Source: Cyanobacteria bacterium UBA8803
GTDB taxonomy: Bacteria; Cyanobacteriota; Cyanobacteriia; Cyanobacteriales; Coleofasciculaceae
DNA length: 5,868 nucleotides
Direction: 5' to 3'
NCBI GenBank assembly: GCA_003505715.1
Contig: DNXU01000415.1
Coordinates: forward strand, 1,748-7,615
Under the pieces are notes generated by a model. That model saw only the letters and a program-made list of their open reading frames with translations, searched no databases and had not been told where the DNA came from. The stretch's first letter is position 1. Each line of letters begins with the position of its first letter. The translations under genes and the position numbers were made by a program. Shown here in pieces: positions 5,813-5,868 of the stretch.

Positions 5813-5868
5813 CAGGGCTAATTCATGGTCATCAGGGGACTGCCAAAAAATAAATTATCCATTCAATC

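Larger units (their letters stand above)
5644..5868. other. Intergenic region upstream of the AsnB-like gene
   Basis: These 225 bp contain a perfect palindrome near the AsnB-like start and two C-rich repeat copies. A weak AGGA (5656-5659, minus strand) lies 12 bases before the start codon. I could not identify a convincing -35/-10 pair. No gene is supported up to the window edge. Confidence 0.6.

Noticed and set aside
5825..5868. Start of a plus-strand gene at the right edge (ATG 5825, purine-rich stretch upstream)
   Set aside because: Only 14 codons before the window ends, with no recognisable sequence.

Overview
The window looks like cyanobacterial chromosome. The octamer GCGATCGC (the HIP1 palindrome that is greatly over-represented in many cyanobacteria) occurs ten times in 5.9 kb, and the intergenic DNA carries CCCCTAACCCCCCAA-type and AACGCAGAGG-type short repeats that I remember from filamentous cyanobacterial genomes. 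No species can be assigned from the sequence alone.

Layout. Three plus-strand genes lie close together at 59-3712. (1) A full-length protein of the LysA (diaminopimelate decarboxylase)/ornithine decarboxylase fold in which the lysine that should hold pyridoxal phosphate is valine. (2) A 430-residue protein with an N-terminal zinc ribbon, four membrane helices and a cytosolic C-terminal domain resembling the TOPRIM domain of topoisomerase VI subunit A/Spo11, with most metal ligands lost. (3) A class II Fic-family AMP-transferase with an intact catalytic motif, an N-terminal self-inhibitory motif and a C-terminal winged-helix-like region. Spacings of 11 and 13 bases suggest one transcription unit. 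A 227-bp gap with short direct repeats follows, and then a convergent minus-strand gene (3940-5643) for an asparagine-synthetase-like protein that keeps the ATP-pyrophosphatase loop but lacks the glutaminase cysteine. The final 225 bp hold its upstream region, with a perfect 12-bp palindrome, and two copies of a C-rich repeat.

How the genes may work together is not known. The striking common point is that three of the four proteins are intact members of enzyme families with key catalytic or metal-binding residues replaced: the LysA-like lysine, the TOPRIM-like acidic residues and the AsnB-like nucleophilic cysteine. The Fic protein is the only one with a canonical active site. An obvious hypothesis is a regulatory or signalling module (a pseudo-decarboxylase, a membrane sensor and an AMPylator), with the AsnB-like enzyme either independent or making an unusual amide. 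This is inference. The first 58 bases and the last 40 or so contain no gene I can support; they may hold edges of neighbouring genes.
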